A DNA stretch of 64,000 nt from Natrialba sp. SSL1 (GCF_001861355.1 NZ_MASN01000040.1:62001-126000); one strand, 5' to 3'. Counted from the first letter of the stretch, positions 53,523 to 63,051 are shown. The notes: generated by a model from the sequence alone, not told the origin. Made by a program: numbers and translations.

Positions 53523-53579
53523 TGACACGGAGTCGAGGATCCGAAAACAGCTGCCGTCAAAAAACGAACGGGGAATCGA

Positions 53580-55496
53580 TCAGCGCTGCAGTGAGAGGAC
53601 GGCGAACCGGTTTCCTGGCTCGGTCCAGTCCTCACGTTCGCCGCCTGCCGGTGCGGCGACGTACTGTTTGTCTTCGCCGGGATCGTACCAGCTGATCGGC
53701 GCACCGGAGACGGCGGCCCCGACGTTCCACTCGGCCAGTTCTTCGCCGGTCTCCGTGTCGAACGCGGTGAACAGGTCGCGACCATCGCCGGCGAAGGTGA
53801 TCCCGGTCGCCGTGGTCATCGAACCGCCCCACGGCGGGGTCTGCTGCCAGCTGTACCACTGTTGCCACTTCACCTCGCCGGTGAACGGGTCGATACCGGC
53901 GAGAACGCCGCCGTTTTCGTTCCAGAACGGTACCTCTTCTTCTTCGATCTCTTCGGCTGCTTCCTCCTCTTCTTCTTCCTCTTCCTCGTCCTCCTCGTCC
54001 TCCTCGTCATCGTCGACTGTCTCGACATCCTCTTCCTCGTCTTCGAGTTCCTCTTCGACCTCGACGATCTCTTCGCGCGGCGTTTCGATATCCGGTTCGT
54101 CGATCTCCTCTTCCTCGCCCGGGACCCGGTCTCGTCTGATCGTGTCCATGCCGATGTAGACCTCACCCGGCTCGTACTCGACCTCGAACCAGGAGAACTT
54201 CATCGGGTGGTTCACGCCCTTGACGACCATCGTCCGCGAAACTGGGTCGAAGGAACTGGTCTGTGGGTTCGTACCGCCGCGGAGCTCCGGCATAATCCAC
54301 GGCGCATCCTCCAGATCCTCGTACGGCGGCAGCGACCACATGTTGTGGTGCTGGACGTACTCCTCGCTTCGCTGGTGGAGCTGTCCAGTCTCCATGTTGA
54401 CCGTGTAGACCCAGCCGGTTTTGCCGGGCCACGCCGCAAACCGCGTCGGCTCGCCGTTGTGCTCCTCTTCGAAGACCAGCGCCGGACTCGGTGAGTCGTA
54501 GTCCCACCAGTCGTGTGGCGCGTCCTGGTAGTGCCACTCGTACTCGCCCGTCTGGATGTCGACCGCGACTTTTCCTGCCGTGTAGGGGTTGAATCCCGGC
54601 CGAACGGTTCCATACCAGGGCCCTGGGTTTGCAGACGGGATGATGATCGTCCCGCTCTCGGGATCGAGGTTCGACGCCGCCCAGGCCGTCCCGCCGCCGT
54701 GCATCCAGGAGTCGCCGACCCACTCGTGTTCGGGCGTCATATTCACCCGCCACTCCGGCGAGCCGTCCTCGACGTTGATCCCGTCGAAGAATCCACTAAC
54801 ACCGAACTCACCGCCGAAGCTCCCCTTCATCAGAACGCCGTCACAGATCATCGGCGGGAACGACGATGTGGTCCCGCGCGAGCGCTCCCAGCGAAGTTCC
54901 TCGTGCATGCCGACATCGGTGTCGGCGACCTCTCCGCGATACGCCGCCGCACCGTTGTAGTACCACTCCGGCTCACCGGTATAGCGATCCATCGCGAGCA
55001 CGCCGAGATCCAACGTACTCTTGTAGATCATGTCACCGAGCACCGCCGGCCCACGCTCTGCCGGCGGCGTCTCCGCCGATGTTCCGTCTGCGTTCTCGTA
55101 GATGTTCCGCCACAGAATTTCTCCGGTTCGGCCATTGATCGCGTACAGCCTGTCCGGTCCGATCGTCTGATAGATAATCGGCGGATCGCCCTGCACTACC
55201 AGCGGCGACCCCTGGAAGTCGTTCTCCGGCGCACCCAACTCGAGTACGTACTCGAACTCGAGTTGGTCGACGTTCTCCGGCGTGATCTGGTCGGCCGTCG
55301 TGTGGCGGTGGCCTTCGTAGTTGTTACCGAAGACGAGCCAGTTCTCGGGGTTCTGCCCGGATTCGCGGATGTCGGATTCGGTGATATCGACCTCCGGAAT
55401 CTGGTCTGTATCGTACTGTTCGAGCTGCGATTCGCCGGGCATCTCGTCCCACGGTGCGTCTTCCGGGAGTTCTTCGAGGTGTGATTCGAACGTCAT
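53580..55496 (-). CDS. PQQ-dependent (methanol/alcohol-type) dehydrogenase without own signal peptide
   Basis: The 638-aa protein is an eight-bladed quinoprotein. Segments GGEFGVSGFFDGINVEDG, ANPGPWYGTVRPG and APHDWWDYDSPSP correspond to the Ca2+/PQQ site and catalytic Asp region of methanol dehydrogenase-type enzymes. The vicinal Cys-Cys pair is absent. A 65-residue Glu/Asp-only insert interrupts the last blades (about 457-521). There is no signal peptide, although these enzymes work outside the membrane. The gene overlaps the stop codon of a Tat-signal protein by four bases, suggesting export as a complex. Confidence 0.9.
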   Translation of the reverse strand: MTFESHLEELPEDAPWDEMPGESQLEQYDTDQIPEVDITESDIRESGQNPENWLVFGNNYEGHRHTTADQITPENVDQLEFEYVLELGAPENDFQGSPLVVQGDPPIIYQTIGPDRLYAINGRTGEILWRNIYENADGTSAETPPAERGPAVLGDMIYKSTLDLGVLAMDRYTGEPEWYYNGAAAYRGEVADTDVGMHEELRWERSRGTTSSFPPMICDGVLMKGSFGGEFGVSGFFDGINVEDGSPEWRVNMTPEHEWVGDSWMHGGGTAWAASNLDPESGTIIIPSANPGPWYGTVRPGFNPYTAGKVAVDIQTGEYEWHYQDAPHDWWDYDSPSPALVFEEEHNGEPTRFAAWPGKTGWVYTVNMETGQLHQRSEEYVQHHNMWSLPPYEDLEDAPWIMPELRGGTNPQTSSFDPVSRTMVVKGVNHPMKFSWFEVEYEPGEVYIGMDTIRRDRVPGEEEEIDEPDIETPREEIVEVEEELEDEEEDVETVDDDEEDEEDEEEEEEEEEAAEEIEEEEVPFWNENGGVLAGIDPFTGEVKWQQWYSWQQTPPWGGSMTTATGITFAGDGRDLFTAFDTETGEELAEWNVGAAVSGAPISWYDPGEDKQYVAAPAGGEREDWTEPGNRFAVLSLQR

Positions 55497-56431
55497 TGGC
55501 TGGTCACCCCAGCTGGGGCGCGCTTGTCGTCGGTGATTCGGATCACGTCGTCGAGCAGGAACTCCTGGCCGATGATCATGATCGCGCTGCTGCCGCTGAT
55601 CAGAGTCGAGAGGTGTTCGTCCGCGATGGAGCCCTCCGCGAGGTCGCGCGCGGCGGCACCCATGAGGTAGTAGCCGCCGAGCATGGACTTAATGTCCCAG
55701 AGCCCGCGGTCGATCATCTCTGAGGTGACGAGCACTTCGTTCGTCCAGAGGTAGTGATCGAGGCCGTCGATCCACAGCAGGGATCCTTCCGCAGCTCGCT
55801 GATGCAGGGGCGCAACGTAGTCGTAGACGACGCCGTCGTCGAGCGCCTCTGCCGGCGGGTATGCCTCTGTCGGCATCCACCACGAGAGCTGTTCGCGCGC
55901 GTTGACGATGTTTGTCACGAGCGCTGCTTGCTCCTGTTCGGCGAAACCAACCTCTGCCAGCGTGGCCGGCAGCGCGTCGAGGTGGAGCAACTGCCGTGTC
56001 GTCGTCTCGATGTGTTCGGGCGTGAACGCCGGCAGCGTCTGCTCTGCGCTCGCAAAGAAGCCGACATCCGCCAGGTGCGCGTTGATCTCCCACGCTGGCC
56101 CGGTCAGCGCCTGATACGCCTCGGAGCCGGCCTCGGGAACGCCCATCGTCTCGATTTCGGGCAACTGCTCGAAGGACGCCGTCAACGCACCCAATTGGTT
56201 GCTCAACAGTGTGGCGTCGAGCGAGCCGGTAAGCCCGTCACGAATCCCCTGTCCCATTTCGGCCAGCCCGCTTGCTGTGCCGCTCGATACCTCCGCTCTG
56301 AGGTCGTGCAACGTCGCTCCCGCGATCGTCCCGCCGGCGATGACACCGAGTGCCTTCAGGAACTCACGGCGTTCATCGTCGCTGACCTCTCCGTAACTAT
56401 ACCGCTCTCTTGGGTCGGTACCGTATGCCAT
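55493..56431 (-). CDS. Tat-signal partner protein of the PQQ dehydrogenase
   Basis: The 312-aa protein has a twin-arginine signal (DERREFLKALGVIAGGTIAG, Arg21-Arg22) that appears to stay as an anchor. The rest is rich in helices with a few aromatic residues (LSWWMPTEAYPPAEALDDGV, GSLLWIDGLDHYLWTNEVL). No cofactor motif such as CxxCH is present. Its stop overlaps the dehydrogenase start (ATGA), so the two are co-translated. It is most simply a membrane-anchoring and Tat-escort subunit. The family is not recognised. Confidence 0.78.
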   Translation of the reverse strand: MAYGTDPRERYSYGEVSDDERREFLKALGVIAGGTIAGATLHDLRAEVSSGTASGLAEMGQGIRDGLTGSLDATLLSNQLGALTASFEQLPEIETMGVPEAGSEAYQALTGPAWEINAHLADVGFFASAEQTLPAFTPEHIETTTRQLLHLDALPATLAEVGFAEQEQAALVTNIVNAREQLSWWMPTEAYPPAEALDDGVVYDYVAPLHQRAAEGSLLWIDGLDHYLWTNEVLVTSEMIDRGLWDIKSMLGGYYLMGAAARDLAEGSIADEHLSTLISGSSAIMIIGQEFLLDDVIRITDDKRAPAGVTSQ

Positions 56432-56833
56432 GGCACAGGAGAACGCGGGACAGTCCAGCAATTAGCTGTTTCCACAGTTTCGACTTCTGCGAGAGGTTTC
56501 TCGACGTGTACTGTGATATGTTACCAAGTTTTACCCTCGCCATCCCTCATTTCGGTGAATAATAGTATGTTGGCCGAGCCGACAACCTGCATCGGAACAC
56601 AGCCGAAACAGGCATCACTTGTACAACGATCACCATCCGAGTCACCATCTATAATATCATGTTAAGATGACACCAAGTAGTGCACATAGCGCGAGACTAT
56701 CACGCCGCGACGAATCACGATATTGCCCTCGCTGTGAGAGTCTGGTTTGGTAGTGATTTCGATTATATAAACAAAGATCCAAATCACGTTGGAGTAAGTA
56801 TTGACTTGGAAGCGCTACAATTCATAATTACCG
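56432..56833. other. AT-rich divergent regulatory region
   Basis: The gap between the quinoprotein unit and the HTH gene is AT-rich, with GATTATATAAAC at about 56760-56771 as a likely promoter. A 60-codon GTG frame at 56680-56862 overlaps the next gene in another frame and is not supported. Confidence 0.5.
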
Positions 56834-57202
56834 ATGGCGAGAAAGCAATCCCTCACGAATGACGCCGCACATACGATTCTCTCGGATCCCCAGCGACGAC
56901 ACCTCCTCTATCTTCTGAAGAAGAATGGGAAGCGAACCGTCGACGACCTTGCATACCAGATCGCTGCCCAAGAACAGGATGCACATCCGGAGACAGTCAG
57001 CGAGGAAGCCTACCAACGTGTTGCCATTTCACTCGTACACAAGCACCTCCCGCTGCTTGACGATCATAACGTCATTCAATATGATCAGGAAAATCAGGAA
57101 GTCATTCTCATGGATGTATTCGATGATCTTAAGGGCTCCTTTGGAGAACGCGAGCGCACCGGCAAGACCTCAATTCTCCAAAAGTTGGTCCCTGGCTATT
57201 AG
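56834..57202 (+). CDS. DUF7344-like winged-helix protein
   Basis: The 122-aa protein contains a winged helix typical of the haloarchaeal DUF7344 group: AHTILSDPQRRHLLYLLKKN, then KRTVDDLAYQIAAQE and ISLVHKHLPLLDDHNVIQYD. It probably binds DNA; the genes next to it encode a kinase and response regulator on the other strand, converging with it. A possible regulator of sensory or gas-vesicle/phosphotransfer output, unproven. Confidence 0.82.
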   Translation: MARKQSLTNDAAHTILSDPQRRHLLYLLKKNGKRTVDDLAYQIAAQEQDAHPETVSEEAYQRVAISLVHKHLPLLDDHNVIQYDQENQEVILMDVFDDLKGSFGERERTGKTSILQKLVPGY

Positions 57203-57250
57203 ATCCCGCGTGACTGTCATCGTTCCTGTGCCCCGTTGCTATTTATCTTC

Positions 57251-57694
57251 TTATCGGCTGTCACATTCGGGTAGCTGAACGAGAGAGAGCCAGAACTGTT
57301 CGAGCGTCTGGATCGTATCGATAAACTCAACCGGGTCGACTGGTTTCGTCAGATAGGCATTGGCGTGGAGGTCGTACGATTTGACCAGATCATCGTGGCT
57401 ATCTGAGCTCGTGAGAACGATAACTGGGATATGCCTCAAATTGGAGTCCGCTTTGAGCTCTTCAAGGACTTCCTCACCGTCCTTCCGTGGCAGGTTGAGA
57501 TCAAGCAGGATGAGATCCGGACACGGCGCATCGGCGAACTCGCCGCGCTGGTAACAGAAGTCGAGTGCATCAACGCCGTCTTCCGTCACGTGGAGTGTGT
57601 TAGCGATCTTCCCGTCCTTGAACGCTTCTCGGGTGAGTCGAACATCACCAGGGTTGTCCTCAACGAGGAGAATATCTGCTTCATTCTTGCTCAT
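57251..57694 (-). CDS. Single-domain response regulator
   Basis: The 147-aa receiver has acid pocket Glu12/Asp13 (LLVEDNPGD), phospho-acceptor Asp65 (LILLDLNLPRKDG), Thr95 and Lys117 (YLTKPVD). It has no output domain and is of the Rcp1/CheY-like type. The start overlaps the stop of the histidine kinase by four bases, so it is very likely the cognate partner. Confidence 0.93.
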   Translation of the reverse strand: MSKNEADILLVEDNPGDVRLTREAFKDGKIANTLHVTEDGVDALDFCYQRGEFADAPCPDLILLDLNLPRKDGEEVLEELKADSNLRHIPVIVLTSSDSHDDLVKSYDLHANAYLTKPVDPVEFIDTIQTLEQFWLSLVQLPECDSR

Positions 57695-59703
57695 TGCCTC
57701 CCACTCGAAGGGAGGGTAAATGAGAATGTCGACCCCTCGCCGGGTTCGGACTCGACCCAGATGTCCCCGCCGTGGCGCTCGATAATCCGCTCACAGAGCG
57801 CAAGTCCGATTCCCGTACCATCGCCATCGCTGCGACTTTGGCCTCGCTGAAACACCTCAAAGATTTGCTCTTGCTCTTCGGGATTGATCCCGATTCCCTC
57901 GTCTTCGATGGAGACGATCCAATCCGTGCCGTTCCGCTCTGCGGTTACGTGAACCGTCGGCTGGTCGTCGCTGTACTCGATGGCGTTATCCAACAGGTTC
58001 TGGACCACTTGGCGTAACTGGTCGGGGTCGCCCTGAACACGTGGAAGTGAGTCCGCCTCAATCGTCGCGTCGCTCTCCTCGATTGTTACCTGTAGGTTCT
58101 CACGGACATCGTCAAGAATGCGTTCCAAGTCGACCGGCTCTAATGGGTCGCCCTGTGTTTCGACGCGGGAGTACTGGAGCAACCCATCGATCATCGACCG
58201 CATCCGCTCGGCCCCATCCACGGCGAACTCGAGGAACTCCTCTCCCTCCTCGTCGAGGTCATAGCGGCTATCGATGAGTTGGAGGTACGACGAGACCATC
58301 CGCAGCGGCTCTTGCAGGTCGTGTGAGGCAGCATAAGCGAACTTCTCTAACCGTTTGTTCGATTCTTCGAGATCAGCGACCAGTTGTTCTAATCGTTGCT
58401 CCCGTGCTTTGCGCTCGGTGATATCGGCAACTGCGCCGTGCATCCGAACCGGCTCGCCATAAATATCGTATTCGACCTCTCCACGAGATTCGACCCAGGT
58501 GATGTCACCGGTCGTCCTCTCGATTCGGAACTCGGTCCTGAGTTCGCCTGTCTCCTCGATGGCTCGCTCGAGTTCCTCCCATGTTTCCTTCGCATCATCT
58601 TCGTGGATTGGTTCGTAAAAGGCCTTCATCGGGGCACCTTCTGTTGCTGGATCCATTTCGTACAACTCCAAGAGAGACTCGTCTGCAGTAACGACATCCT
58701 TCTGAATATCCCACGTCCAGATCCCGATCGACGCGGCTTCGGTCGCCACATCCAGTTGTGCCTTCCGATCTCGCAACTGGTTCTCCTTTTCTGTGCGCTC
58801 GATCGCCTCCGCGAGGATGTTGGCGACGCTCTGGACGAAGTTGACGTCCTCCTCGGTGAACTCTTGTTGGTCGGTATCGTGCGTCCCCAGAATCCCCCAC
58901 GGTTCGTCGAACGGCCCAATAATGGTGCTGATGCCGCTGTGGACATCGTGACTTGTCAGCAATTCCGGCCCGCTGAACCGTGTCTCCGTCTCGAGATCTT
59001 CGACGATGATCGGGTGATTATTCGCCAGCGTATACGCTGCCTGTGAGTCCGCTTCAACAGACGAGACTGTTGCCTCTCCAGCGATCCCCTCCTTCCATCC
59101 GACACCCTGGCGGAGTAGTAGTTCCTCGTTCTCGGGGTCGAGGTCGAGCACTTTGCAGTAGTCGTTGTCGAGTGCATCCGCGACCTTGCGGGCTGCCTCG
59201 TACATGAGATCGTTGAGGTCGTCGGCCTCGAGTGCGAACTGGCCGAGGTGGGCCACAGCCTCTTGCTGCTTGGCTCGGCGTTTGAGTTGCTGCGTTTGCG
59301 TCTTGGCCCGTCCGTCGTAGATACCGACACCAAGCCCTCCGACGCTACCCAGCGCCGTGAGAATCGGAATTCCGGTCAGTGGTTCGGAAATACCGCCTTC
59401 GGGCTGGAGATGAAACAAGATGAGGAGACCTGCCATTGCCCCGAACCCGGCGAGACACCATCCAGTGATGTCAGTGTGGAACTCGGCACTGATATCGCTC
59501 CGTGAGAGCGAGTACGCGCCGTAGATGAGGAGGAACCCAGGAACGACGATTAACAGCGTTATGAGAAGGATGCTACTGGTCGGCTCACCAATATTGAACA
59601 TGATAACTGCCCGGAAAACGGCAAGTACGACATAGAGCGCCCCAAGAGCGCCAATAATACGTCTCCCGCCGATCGTAGACACGAGGCGGTGCCAGTATGC
59701 CAT
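57691..59703 (-). CDS. Membrane histidine kinase with GAF and PAS domains
   Basis: The 670-aa kinase has four N-terminal membrane helices (to about 125), a short coiled coil, a GAF domain (about 150-300), a PAS/PAC domain (about 310-440), a HisKA domain with His461 (AYAASHDLQEPLRM) and an HATPase domain (N box LRQVVQNLLDNAIEYSDD; G boxes EDEGIGI and GDGTGIGLAL). The sensory input could be redox or light through the GAF domain; the ligand is unknown. It overlaps the response regulator gene by four bases. Confidence 0.93.
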   Translation of the reverse strand: MAYWHRLVSTIGGRRIIGALGALYVVLAVFRAVIMFNIGEPTSSILLITLLIVVPGFLLIYGAYSLSRSDISAEFHTDITGWCLAGFGAMAGLLILFHLQPEGGISEPLTGIPILTALGSVGGLGVGIYDGRAKTQTQQLKRRAKQQEAVAHLGQFALEADDLNDLMYEAARKVADALDNDYCKVLDLDPENEELLLRQGVGWKEGIAGEATVSSVEADSQAAYTLANNHPIIVEDLETETRFSGPELLTSHDVHSGISTIIGPFDEPWGILGTHDTDQQEFTEEDVNFVQSVANILAEAIERTEKENQLRDRKAQLDVATEAASIGIWTWDIQKDVVTADESLLELYEMDPATEGAPMKAFYEPIHEDDAKETWEELERAIEETGELRTEFRIERTTGDITWVESRGEVEYDIYGEPVRMHGAVADITERKAREQRLEQLVADLEESNKRLEKFAYAASHDLQEPLRMVSSYLQLIDSRYDLDEEGEEFLEFAVDGAERMRSMIDGLLQYSRVETQGDPLEPVDLERILDDVRENLQVTIEESDATIEADSLPRVQGDPDQLRQVVQNLLDNAIEYSDDQPTVHVTAERNGTDWIVSIEDEGIGINPEEQEQIFEVFQRGQSRSDGDGTGIGLALCERIIERHGGDIWVESEPGEGSTFSFTLPSSGRQ

Positions 59704-59931
59704 TGGTGCAACTGCGGGTAGAGGCCGTATAGAAGTGTTGGACCGGTTCTACTCCCGCGTCTTCCGAAGTTGCCATCTCCAGCGGACTAGAAAACACCAA
59801 TAAGGAACGATGTTAGGAGTACCCGTCTGTGATTTGACCACGCCCAGACGTACTCATCGCTGCGCGCGGCTGGTCATGTCCCAATCCCAGAACGTGCGCT
59901 TCCTTCTTCGTCACGTCGTTCCTCAGAAGAG

Positions 59932-60006
59932 TGCTCCGTCTGGGATTTGAACCCAGGTCATCGGCTCGAAAGGCCGAAATGATTGGCCGGACTACACCAA
60001 CGGAGC
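59932..60006 (-). tRNA. tRNA-Glu (anticodon UUC)
   Basis: On the minus strand a 75-base cloverleaf is visible. The acceptor stem GCTCCGT pairs with ACGGAGC, the anticodon stem is TCGGC/GCCGA around loop CTTTCGA (anticodon TTC), and the T arm is CTGGG-TTCAAAT-CCCAG. The discriminator base is A. No intron is seen and CCA is not encoded. Confidence 0.95.
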
Positions 60007-60220
60007 GTGTCTCGTACGCACTCTCTGCTTGCCGAGGGTTAATAAAAAACGTTCCGTTCCGCGTCCGTCGTGGCACGTACTGACGTACACGGCGAGTGAG
60101 CCCCATCTCGAAACGCAGACACACCCATTTCTGCCACCAGGGCCGTTCAAACCGCTGAATCAGCATCGTCCCCTCGTCCAACCGACCCTCTCCCCCGTTA
60201 GCGATTCACTCTCAATCGGC

Positions 60221-61807
60221 TCACTCCGCCCTCTGATCGAGCGTCCCGTACTCGAGTTCGAGTACTCCCTCGATCGTCGGTGTCACGGCCGTTGCGTCGA
60301 TAGCATCGACCGAACTGAGATCGACATTGTGCGCGGCCGGGCCACCGAGGGCGTAGCAGCCGTAGGCCGATTCGTCAACGCGGCCGTGAGAGCCGCTGAC
60401 TTTCGTGGGGTCGAGCGAGACCATCCCGTCCTCGCCGAAGAACAGCTCGCAGGGGTCGAAGCCGGGCTTGTCGTGGATGTCCATGTCGGTCGCGTACGGC
60501 GGCGCGTTGTCGTGGTCCGTCCACCAGTAGTACTGGAACCAGGCGTCCGGCTCAGCGACGAGGATGAAATCGCCCGCGTTCGGGTGGTCGATCCCCCACT
60601 CGGCCTTCTCGGCGTCGTCGATGACGGTGGCGACGCCGTCGAGATCGGCGAGCAACTCGCGGGCCGTCTCGAGTGCATCCGCGCTCGCGGTCGCATCTGT
60701 TTCCGCGTCCGTGTCTGTACCCGCATTCGCGTCCGAGCCCGCGCCCGAGCCAGCGTCTGCGTCCACATAGACGTGTGCAAGCTGATGATCCACCATCGCG
60801 AACGCGGCGGAGTTCGGAATGTCGGCGTCACCCTCCGCATCGGTCTCGAGGAGCCCCGCCTCGTGAAGCGCCCGATTCGGGAACACGGGCTGCTCCACGT
60901 CGTGGAACCCGTACTCGCTGATGAGGTTGATAGCGGTCTCATCCCAGCGGTCGGTCCCCGAGAGGAAGTCGAGAAAGCCCCCGAGCATCTCGTCGACCGT
61001 CTCGAGTTCCGCGTCGAACGCGTCGGAACTCGGGCCGTCGCTCTGACCGACGTAGTCCAGATGGGGAACGTACACCCAGAGCAGGTCGGGGTCGAAGCGC
61101 TCGACCGCCTCGCGCGCCGCGGAAAGGATCCATTTGCTTCCCTCCTCGTTCGCGCCTGGCCCCCAGTAGTTGTGCAGCGGGAAGTGTGCGTACGCTTCCT
61201 GGAGGTCATCGTAGAACCCGTCGGGATTCGTCCAGCAGTTCATCTCGATCAGGTTGTTGTCCTCGTCTTCGATGGGCGAGGGCGTCACCGCGACATCGGC
61301 GGTCGTCCCGATCAGGTGCTGGAAAAACAGCACGCCGGTCGTCAGCCCAGCCTCGCTCGCAGTTTCCCAGATCCGGTCGCGATCGGCGCGGTCGCGCTCC
61401 CAGAACTCGGCGGCCCGGCGCTCGCGGTCGAACTCACCGCTCGAGACGTCGCCGTGCTCGCTCGGCCCGGTCCCGGTCGCGAGAGTGGTCTGCGCTGGCA
61501 CCGTCAGTGCGGGAAATGGCGGTCGAAGGTCCGTCACCCGCTCGTCCGGAAAGAACGAGTGCAGCGTCGGGGTCCGCTCGGCGTCGATGTGCTGGGGCTG
61601 GAGCCCGACGACGTCGAGGACGATGAGTCGACCCGTGGAGTCGACCGTTTCGGAGTCGAACTCGAGTGCATCCTGCTCGACGGTCCCGCCGTCGGTTTCG
61701 ATGGGAGTGGATTGGGTACCTGTCTCGCCGTTCGTCTCGGCGTCTGTTTCGTCATCGGTGCGTTCAGTCGTATCAGGAACAGTGTCGTCAGTAGTGTCGT
61801 CAGTCAT
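60221..61807 (-). CDS. EboF-like alkaline phosphodiesterase/nucleotide pyrophosphatase family protein
   Basis: The 528-aa protein has an acidic N-terminal extension of about 55 residues, then an alkaline phosphatase-superfamily core: RLIVLDVVGLQPQHID, a Thr nucleophile region in PALTVPAQTTLATGTGPSEH, FPLHNYWGPGANEEGSKW, LLWVYVPHLDYVG, LISEYGFHDVEQPVFPNRAL and AMVDHQLAHVYVD. These segments are those of the phosphodiesterase of bacterial ebo clusters. An acidic insert lies at about residues 345-380. It overlaps the stop of the upstream inositol-3-phosphate synthase gene by four bases. Confidence 0.84.
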   Translation of the reverse strand: MTDDTTDDTVPDTTERTDDETDAETNGETGTQSTPIETDGGTVEQDALEFDSETVDSTGRLIVLDVVGLQPQHIDAERTPTLHSFFPDERVTDLRPPFPALTVPAQTTLATGTGPSEHGDVSSGEFDRERRAAEFWERDRADRDRIWETASEAGLTTGVLFFQHLIGTTADVAVTPSPIEDEDNNLIEMNCWTNPDGFYDDLQEAYAHFPLHNYWGPGANEEGSKWILSAAREAVERFDPDLLWVYVPHLDYVGQSDGPSSDAFDAELETVDEMLGGFLDFLSGTDRWDETAINLISEYGFHDVEQPVFPNRALHEAGLLETDAEGDADIPNSAAFAMVDHQLAHVYVDADAGSGAGSDANAGTDTDAETDATASADALETARELLADLDGVATVIDDAEKAEWGIDHPNAGDFILVAEPDAWFQYYWWTDHDNAPPYATDMDIHDKPGFDPCELFFGEDGMVSLDPTKVSGSHGRVDESAYGCYALGGPAAHNVDLSSVDAIDATAVTPTIEGVLELEYGTLDQRAE

Positions 61808-63051
61808 GCGTCGGTCTCACCGTGGCGGCTCGCGTAGTCGTACAGCCAGTGCAACTGCTTCGAGAAATCGTGCTCGTCAACCCCGAGCGGGGCCTTGAAG
61901 AACGAGGCGAGCTGGGGCTGGAGACCACCGTCGCCGTACTCGTCGGCGTGTGCGATCAGCCGAACCAGATCGAGCACGAGCGGCGCGGCCAGTGCCGAGT
62001 CCGACCCCTCCCAGGTGAACTGCATCGTCATCTCGGTGTTCAGGAAGCCCTCGAAGTGGATGTAGTCCCAGGCCGTCTTCCAGTCCGCGAGTGACGGCGT
62101 GTAGTCGATTCGCACGCGATTGTGGCCAATGTCTGGGAGGATGGACTCGAGTACGTCGCCCTTGCTCGCGAGTTTGCCGGCTGCGTTTTGCTCGTCCTCG
62201 AGTACGAGGCCGTCCTTGTTGCCGAGGATGTTGTGGCCCTCCCAGGAGAGAACGTTCAGGTTCCGGCCGGCAAACATGGGGGCGAGCGCGGACTTGACGA
62301 GCGTTTCGCCGGTTTTGGCGTCCCGGCCGACGTGGGGGACGTCGCGGTCGGCAGCGAGTTCCTGTACCCCGCCGAGTGCGTTGCCCGTGCTCGGCGTGAA
62401 GTTGACGAACGGATGGCCGGCGTCGATGGCGGCGTAGGCGTAGAGAACGCTTGCGGGCAGATCGCGGTCGTCATCGTCGAGTGCGTCCTCCAGTGCGTCA
62501 CGGGTGTCGTACCGGTCGGCTGTGGGGAGCTCCGGCTCTGTGGAGGCGACGTTGACGACGACGAGTCGGTCGAGGTCGTGTGCGGTCCGGAACGACTCGT
62601 AGTCGTCGCGGATCTGGTCGAGAACGGTCCGCAGCGAGAGCGATTCGTCGAGCTGTTCGCTCTCGTCGGTCACCGCAGCCCCGCAGTTGATCGCCGTCCC
62701 AACTTCGATTCGCTCGTCGACGGCGGCGAGGTCGTCACGGACGCCCGCAAGGGTTTCTTCATCGGGAACACCGTTTCGCTCGCACTGGCGCTCTGCCTGC
62801 TCGACGAGCGAGGTCGGATCGATGTCGTGGCCACCGAAGACGAACTCCTCGACGGGTGGCAACTCGAGTGCTGAGACTGGCTCGCGCTCGGTGACCATGC
62901 CGGTCGTATCTGTGTGGCCGGCGGCGATGGCCCGTGCGCCGACGATGGCCATCGTCGCGACGTTTCCACGCGCGCCGACGAGCCAGACGCCGGTCCGATC
63001 TCCGGTGAGCGAGTGTTTCGAGTCGGCTGCGCGAGGTGAGTCAGCACTCAT
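61804..63051 (-). CDS. Inositol-3-phosphate synthase family protein
   Basis: The 415-aa protein has the NAD-binding start TGVWLVGARGNVATMAIVGA and the family core VGRDAKTGETLVKSALAPMF, then NVLSWEGHNILGNKDG and FEGFLNTEMTMQFTWEG. Such enzymes convert glucose-6-phosphate to inositol-1-phosphate. Context differs from the usual archaeal lipid gene: it is coupled to the EboF-like gene and divergent from the EboB-like gene, so its product may feed an ebo-type pathway. The length is normal. Confidence 0.88.
   Translation of the reverse strand: MSADSPRAADSKHSLTGDRTGVWLVGARGNVATMAIVGARAIAAGHTDTTGMVTEREPVSALELPPVEEFVFGGHDIDPTSLVEQAERQCERNGVPDEETLAGVRDDLAAVDERIEVGTAINCGAAVTDESEQLDESLSLRTVLDQIRDDYESFRTAHDLDRLVVVNVASTEPELPTADRYDTRDALEDALDDDDRDLPASVLYAYAAIDAGHPFVNFTPSTGNALGGVQELAADRDVPHVGRDAKTGETLVKSALAPMFAGRNLNVLSWEGHNILGNKDGLVLEDEQNAAGKLASKGDVLESILPDIGHNRVRIDYTPSLADWKTAWDYIHFEGFLNTEMTMQFTWEGSDSALAAPLVLDLVRLIAHADEYGDGGLQPQLASFFKAPLGVDEHDFSKQLHWLYDYASRHGETDA

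Noticed and set aside
56680-56862. 60-codon GTG frame before the winged-helix gene
   Set aside because: It overlaps the start of a well-supported gene in another frame and covers the promoter region.
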